Part shown: positions 59,017-64,000 of the stretch, piece by piece
Layout of the letters: the number at the start of each line of letters is the position of its first letter
How positions within the stretch are numbered: position 1 is the first letter of the stretch
Assembly: GCF_000714545.1 (NCBI RefSeq)
Contig: NZ_AUNB01000012.1
Location: forward strand, 1 to 64,000
Length of the DNA stretch: 64,000 nucleotides
Source: Thioclava indica
Lineage (GTDB): Bacteria > Pseudomonadota > Alphaproteobacteria > Rhodobacterales > Rhodobacteraceae
Direction of reading: 5' to 3'
The notes under the pieces: model-generated
What the model was told of the DNA's origin: nothing
Database searches by the model: none
The model's input: the letters and a program-made list of their open reading frames with translations, nothing else
Translations under genes and position numbers: made by a program

Positions 59017-59574
59017 TTACATATCGCTTTCGATTTTGTTCATTTTGGGCTCACCATGCGTTATCTCGCCATGGTTCATCGTGCCGTGCTCAATTTCACC
59101 ATGGGTCACCGGGTCGTCGTCCGTCTTCATATTCATGCCCTGATCGCGCTTGAGATCGACCGGAATTTCGACGGTCATATCGCCCGCTCTTTCGAAATGC
59201 AGCGTCACGCGCACCAGATCGCCTTGATTGAGCCCGTGGTTCAACCCCATGAACATCACATGATCGCCACCGCGTTTGAGGTCATGCTCGCCATGCGCGG
59301 GAATCACGAAACCCTCTTTGACTTCAAGCATCTGCATCTTGCCATCGCCCAGATCCTTATGGGTGTGCAGCTCGACACGCGCGGCCACATCGGAACTGGC
59401 AGAGACCAGACGGTCATCAAGATCGGTGACATTCTTGATTTCCATAAACGCCGCGCCCGATTTCGACATCGGGGTAGAGACGCGAGCGTAAGGATCGGTG
59501 ATCTCGATCTGATCGGCAAAAGCGGGCAAAGCCAGCGCGGTCAGTGCGGCGGCCATCAGGGTTTGTCGAAACAT
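59017..59574 (-). CDS. Copper chaperone PCu(A)C with a His/Met-rich tail
   Basis: The 185-residue periplasmic protein has a signal peptide (residues 1-20, ALPAFA-DQ) and the PCuAC domain. Candidate Cu(I) ligands are His70/His72, Met80/Met82, His105 and Met107 (DHVMFM). It delivers copper to the Cu-A or Cu-B site of cytochrome oxidase. After the domain (about residue 150) comes an unusual tail with repeated HGE/HGT units (THGEIEHGTMNHGEITHGEP), which could bind extra metal. It converges on meaB, with 6 bases between stops. Confidence 0.9.
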   Translation of the reverse strand: MFRQTLMAAALTALALPAFADQIEITDPYARVSTPMSKSGAAFMEIKNVTDLDDRLVSASSDVAARVELHTHKDLGDGKMQMLEVKEGFVIPAHGEHDLKRGGDHVMFMGLNHGLNQGDLVRVTLHFERAGDMTVEIPVDLKRDQGMNMKTDDDPVTHGEIEHGTMNHGEITHGEPKMNKIESDM

Positions 59575-59665
59575 GTGGTCTCCTCGGGGTGGGTGTTATG
59601 TGCGTTGCAGCCACCCTAGCGAGCGCGCTGCGCGATGAAAAGCCGCTCACCGAACGCGCGGCATG

Positions 59666-59694
59666 CAAAAACCCCGCGCCAGAGGCACGAGGTT
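59666..59694 (-). terminator. Intrinsic terminator of rpmB
   Basis: On the minus strand AACCTCGTGCC pairs with GGCGCGGGGTT (11 bp with two G-U pairs) over a TCT loop, followed by a T-run. It starts 26 bases after the rpmB stop. Confidence 0.85.
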
Positions 59695-59719
59695 CCTACA
59701 ACTAGCCGTTTGGCAAAAC

Positions 59720-60007
59720 TCAGGCGGTGGCCTGTGCCTTGGCAATCGCTTTTTTGATCTTCAGCGCCTTGTCGGACAGTTCAATGTCCTTCGCCTTGGC
59801 GAGATAGGTATCAAGGCCACCACGGTGGTCAACCGAGCGCAGGCCAGCAGCCGAAACGCGCAGTTTGAAGCTTTGACCCAGAGCATCCGAGATCAAGGTG
59901 ACATCGTTCAGGTTCGGCAGGAAGCGACGACGCGATCTGTTTTTCGCGTGGCTCACTTTGTTGCCCGTGATGGGGCCCTTGCCGGTCAGTTCGCAAACGC
60001 GCGACAT
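59720..60007 (-). CDS. rpmB: 50S ribosomal protein L28
   Basis: The 95-residue protein begins [23 protein letters not shown], the L28 signature, and continues with [13 protein letters not shown] and [17 protein letters not shown]. It is part of the large ribosomal subunit. The ATG at 60007 is preceded by AAGGAATA. The gene is monocistronic, between a vegetative-type promoter at 60111-60139 and the terminator at 59666-59694. The first Cys of the zinc-ribbon form is present (Cys5), but the second pair is not, as is usual in alphaproteobacteria. Confidence 0.97.
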   Translation of the reverse strand: MSRVCELTGKGPITGNKVSHAKNRSRRRFLPNLNDVTLISDALGQSFKLRVSAAGLRSVDHRGGLDTYLAKAKDIELSDKALKIKKAIAKAQATA

Positions 60008-60110
60008 GGCATTATTCCTTCGTTTCTTACCTGGCCTAAGATGCGAATCGCGCCCCGGCCCCAACATAGAAAGGCGCCGCGTTAGGCAGCGCCCAGAATT
60101 CTGTTGGCGG

Positions 60111-60139
60111 GAGATACGAGGAATGGCGCCCCGCGTCAA
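60111..60139 (-). promoter_or_regulatory. Promoter of rpmB
   Basis: TTGACG (60139-60134) and TATCTC (60116-60111) are separated by exactly 17 bases on the minus strand. The -10 is followed by CCGCC, as at the tRNA-Tyr promoter. The predicted leader of about 95 bases could hold an autoregulatory site, but I see none. Confidence 0.75.
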
Positions 60140-60223
60140 GCGGCTCGGCGCCGATTTTGCCCGTCTATTTAGCGAATTTGACGAATTATTCGGCTGGGAA
60201 TTCTGCCATAGCAAATGCGCAGC

Positions 60224-60919
60224 TTATGCGCGCGTTAGCCGTTCGCGCACCCATTGGGGCACAATCTGCGTGGCTGGCCCATGGTGGGCCGTGTCGAAAA
60301 GCCGAGTGCCCGTTGATGGCTCTAGGTTCAATTCCAGCGTCTCGACCCCGGCCTCTGCAGCGCCCTGCACAAATCCCGCAGCCGGATAGACGTTGCCCGA
60401 GGTGCCAATCGAGACGAACAGATCCGCATCTTCCAGCGCGGCAACGATTCGCTCCATCTGATAGGGCATTTCACCAAACCAGACGATATCGGGTCGCGTC
60501 GCGGCGCGCCCGCAGGCGGGGCAGGAATCGGTTGCGCTCATCACCTCGGGGGCGGGCCAGCGATGCCCGCAAGCATGGCAAAGCGCCCCGAACAGCGAGC
60601 CGTGCATGTGGATCACGTTCTGCGATCCGGCGCGCTCGTGCAGGTCATCGACGTTTTGCGTGACGATCAGCACGTCGTGGGTGGGATCGGCTTCCAACTT
60701 GGCCAGCGCAAGATGGGCGGCGTTGGGTTGGGCGGCGCGCGCGGCGGCGCGGCGGGCGTTATAGAATTCATGTACCAATGCGGGATCGCGCGAAAACCCT
60801 TCGGGCGTGGCGACGTCTTCGATTCGGTGTTCCTCCCACAGCCCATCCGAGGCGCGAAAGGTGCGAATCCCGCTTTCGGCTGAAATCCCGGCTCCGGTCA
60901 AGATCACGATTCTGGACAT
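60224..60919 (-). CDS. cobB: NAD-dependent protein deacylase (sirtuin, CobB type)
   Basis: The 231-residue enzyme removes acyl groups from lysine with NAD as co-substrate. GAGISAESGIRTFR (residues 9-22) and TQNVDDLHERAG bind NAD, His106 is the catalytic base, and Cys114, Cys117, Cys133 and Cys136 bind zinc. Tyr53 and Arg56 (YNAR) correspond to the pair that lets CobB/SIRT5-type enzymes remove succinyl groups. The ATG at 60919 follows AAGGAGCGC. It is divergent from the phosphatase gene, with only 28 bases between starts. Confidence 0.95.
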   Translation of the reverse strand: MSRIVILTGAGISAESGIRTFRASDGLWEEHRIEDVATPEGFSRDPALVHEFYNARRAAARAAQPNAAHLALAKLEADPTHDVLIVTQNVDDLHERAGSQNVIHMHGSLFGALCHACGHRWPAPEVMSATDSCPACGRAATRPDIVWFGEMPYQMERIVAALEDADLFVSIGTSGNVYPAAGFVQGAAEAGVETLELNLEPSTGTRLFDTAHHGPATQIVPQWVRERLTRA

Positions 60920-60947
60920 GGGCGCTCCTTCCGTTACAACAGCCCCT

Positions 60948-61403
60948 ATGCGTATCCTGTTTCTCTGTCTTGGCAATATCTGCCGCTCACCCGCCGCCGA
61001 GGCGATCACCCGTGCCAAGGCGTTGGCTGCGGGGCTTGATGTCACATTTGATAGCGCGGGGACGGGCGCTTGGCACCTTGGAGAGCCCCCCTATGATCCC
61101 ATGGTCGAAGCAGCCCGCGCGCGCGGCTATGATCTCAGCACGCTGCGCGCACGCCAGATTGGTCCGCAAGATTATGCGGGTTTTGATCTGATTCTGGCGA
61201 TGGATGAGAACAATCTGCGCGACGGTCTGGATCAAGCGCCGCGCGATACGCACGCGCAGGTGCAGATGTTTCTAGAGGGTCCGGCAGGCCCGCAAGACGT
61301 GCCAGATCCCTATTTCACGCGCGACTTTGAAGCATCGCTTGACCTGATTGAGGCGGGCGCCGACGCGTTGGTGGCAGACCTGCTGGCCGATCAGGCGAAA
61401 TGA
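60948..61403 (+). CDS. Low-molecular-weight protein-tyrosine phosphatase
   Basis: The 151-residue phosphatase has the P-loop C(X)5R at Cys7-Arg13 (CLGNICR) directly after the start, and the general acid Asp120 in DPY near the end. It dephosphorylates tyrosine-phosphorylated proteins; in bacteria these often control exopolysaccharide synthesis. No tyrosine kinase gene lies beside it. It is read away from cobB with a 28-base gap, which is too short for two fully separate promoters, so the two may share control elements. Confidence 0.93.
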   Translation: MRILFLCLGNICRSPAAEAITRAKALAAGLDVTFDSAGTGAWHLGEPPYDPMVEAARARGYDLSTLRARQIGPQDYAGFDLILAMDENNLRDGLDQAPRDTHAQVQMFLEGPAGPQDVPDPYFTRDFEASLDLIEAGADALVADLLADQAK

Positions 61404-61416
61404 GCCGCCCGGCGGA

Positions 61417-61728
61417 TCACTGGCTGCAATAGCCCTCAGCGGTTGAGGCGAATTTCTTGTAGCGCGCCCAAAAGTCATTATCCGATTTGCTTTCGGACAT
61501 GCGCACGACTTGCGCGCGGTCGGGGTCGCGAAAGAAGCTGGCGGCGCGACGCTGGTCACGATTGCTCAGTGTCATGTCTGCAACTTGTTGGATGCAGCCG
61601 CAGGTTGCCGAGCTATTGCTGCGTCCTGCCTTCATGCAAGCGCTGTCGATAGCCCCAGCCGAAGCCATTGAGGCAAACCCGATAGTGGCACCGAATGCGC
61701 AGAGTCCGAGCGTCATTTTGATAGTCAT
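61417..61728 (-). CDS. Small secreted hypothetical protein with conserved Cys pattern
   Basis: The product of about 103 residues has a signal peptide (MTLGLCAFGATIGFASMASA) and a mature part with SACMKAGRSNSSATCGCIQQVADMTLSNRDQRRAASFFRDP (in pieces), then DFWARYKKFASTAEGYCSQ. Similar Rhodobacteraceae proteins are sometimes labelled arginine transporter, which I regard as unsupported; it has no membrane segments after the signal. The spacing of Cys residues suggests a small disulfide fold. The ATG at 61728 lies nine bases after GAGGG; the ATG at 61743 is the alternative. Confidence 0.7.
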   Translation of the reverse strand: MTIKMTLGLCAFGATIGFASMASAGAIDSACMKAGRSNSSATCGCIQQVADMTLSNRDQRRAASFFRDPDRAQVVRMSESKSDNDFWARYKKFASTAEGYCSQ

Positions 61729-61945
61729 TTGCACTGCCCTCATTTATGCGATCGGCTATTTTTCGCCTGATCTGCTTATTTATTGCTTAAACCCTAGCGA
61801 AAAATCAAAGTTTAGGCAATGCGGATGGCAAAAATCCGCCTACCGCGTCAATGTGGCGGAACCCGTTTCCAATCTGTCGGGGCTCGCGTGTTTTTCGCCC
61901 CAAGATGTGGTTCCGGCCCGACCGCTTTCGGGGCGCCTCGCGGAT

Positions 61946-62134
61946 TTACTCGGTCGGCTGCGCCGCGAATCCTGCAGCCTTCAGGGCGCTGAGAACCGTG
62001 GCGGGCGGCAGGCCGGACACTTCGACTTCGCGGTCTTCAAGGTAGACATCCGCGCGCCCACCGACTTCTTCGATGGCGGCCTCAATGGCGGCTTTGCAAT
62101 GGCCGCAAGTCATGTTGGGAACGGAATAGATCAT
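61946..62134 (-). CDS. Heavy-metal-associated domain protein (CopZ-like)
   Basis: The 62-residue protein is a single HMA domain (beta-alpha-beta-beta-alpha-beta). The metal-binding motif is MTCGHC at residues 8-13, with two Cys separated by Gly-His. It probably binds Cu(I) and passes it to a copper ATPase; no copA gene is in the window. It is divergent from lepA with 144 bases between starts, and the stretch 61729-61945 has no gene. The PCuAC chaperone at 59017 is a second copper protein in the neighbourhood. Confidence 0.92.
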   Translation of the reverse strand: MIYSVPNMTCGHCKAAIEAAIEEVGGRADVYLEDREVEVSGLPPATVLSALKAAGFAAQPTE

Positions 62135-62278
62135 GGCGTTTCTCCTTGTCCTGCTCTTGCTGTGGGGCGGGGGTGAAGGAAGGTCAAGGCTGACATGCCT
62201 TCGGTAGCGGCGAGGCTTTGCCCAAAAGGGCGCGCAATCCCTCTTCCCGACCCCCTATTTCCACGATATACGCGCGCC

Positions 62279-64000
<1,722 letters not shown>

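Overview
The window reads as a single chromosomal stretch of a Rhodobacteraceae-type alphaproteobacterium (Rhodobacter/Roseobacter relatives). This rests on high GC, dense short-gap operons, and gene sets characteristic of that group: DUF2794, UbiK, DUF599, the SUV3-like helicase / S4 / FdxA / CarD string, the Anbu proteasome operon, glcDEF, class III alcohol dehydrogenase, and a copy of a hairpin-plus-GGGAGTATTT element that I remember as recurrent in this family. I see no rRNA, CRISPR array, insertion sequence, phage or plasmid genes. About 68 protein genes and one tRNA (Tyr) can be supported; the first gene (1-774) and lepA (62279-64000) run off the ends.

Layout. 1-7700: end of a large membrane protein, glutathione-dependent formaldehyde dehydrogenase, an I78-type inhibitor lipoprotein, a cytochrome c', a candidate 53-aa gene with its own terminator, DUF2794, an NlpC/P60-M17 peptidase pair, beta-carbonic anhydrase. 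7700-14400: MuiA-like protein, orphan ModE-type DNA-binding protein, MFS carrier, a GT4/GT29 glycosyltransferase pair, asd, a small heat-shock protein with a good sigma-32-type promoter. 14500-24300: two tandem secreted trypsin-like proteases with the same C-terminal tail, glcDEF glycolate oxidase, DUF599, and the thiBPQ thiamine transporter under a TPP riboswitch. 24300-31900: acetyltransferase, aroC, a transglutaminase, ubiK, lgt-midA-pgeF, a 53-aa basic protein and a Hint-domain protein. 31900-39800: an HNH nuclease of low GC joined to pepF, then the Anbu operon (ATP-grasp, alpha-E, transglutaminase, Anbu), a lysophospholipase-like hydrolase and an SCP2 protein. 39850-50030: TPR protein, SUV3-like helicase, S4 protein, FdxA, CarD, a KefB-like antiporter, and a 997-aa protein that looks like GspL fused through a long Pro/Ala linker to a GspC-like domain. 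50200-64000: metY, a glycosyltransferase-like protein, tRNA-Tyr, rlmB, a CoA-binding protein behind a structured leader, hrpB, DUF3108, meaB, a copper chaperone, rpmB, cobB, a low-molecular-weight tyrosine phosphatase, a CopZ-like protein and lepA.

Most of the region is housekeeping. The parts most worth attention are the Anbu operon (34619-38560; a known gene association whose biochemistry is not settled to my knowledge), the degenerate Hint protein, the HNH gene of foreign composition, the GspL/GspC-like fusion, the tandem proteases, and several RNA-level signals: the TPP riboswitch with a ribosome-site-masking hairpin, and a terminator-bearing leader before the CoA-binding gene. No comparisons against databases were possible; family names come from recognising motifs.
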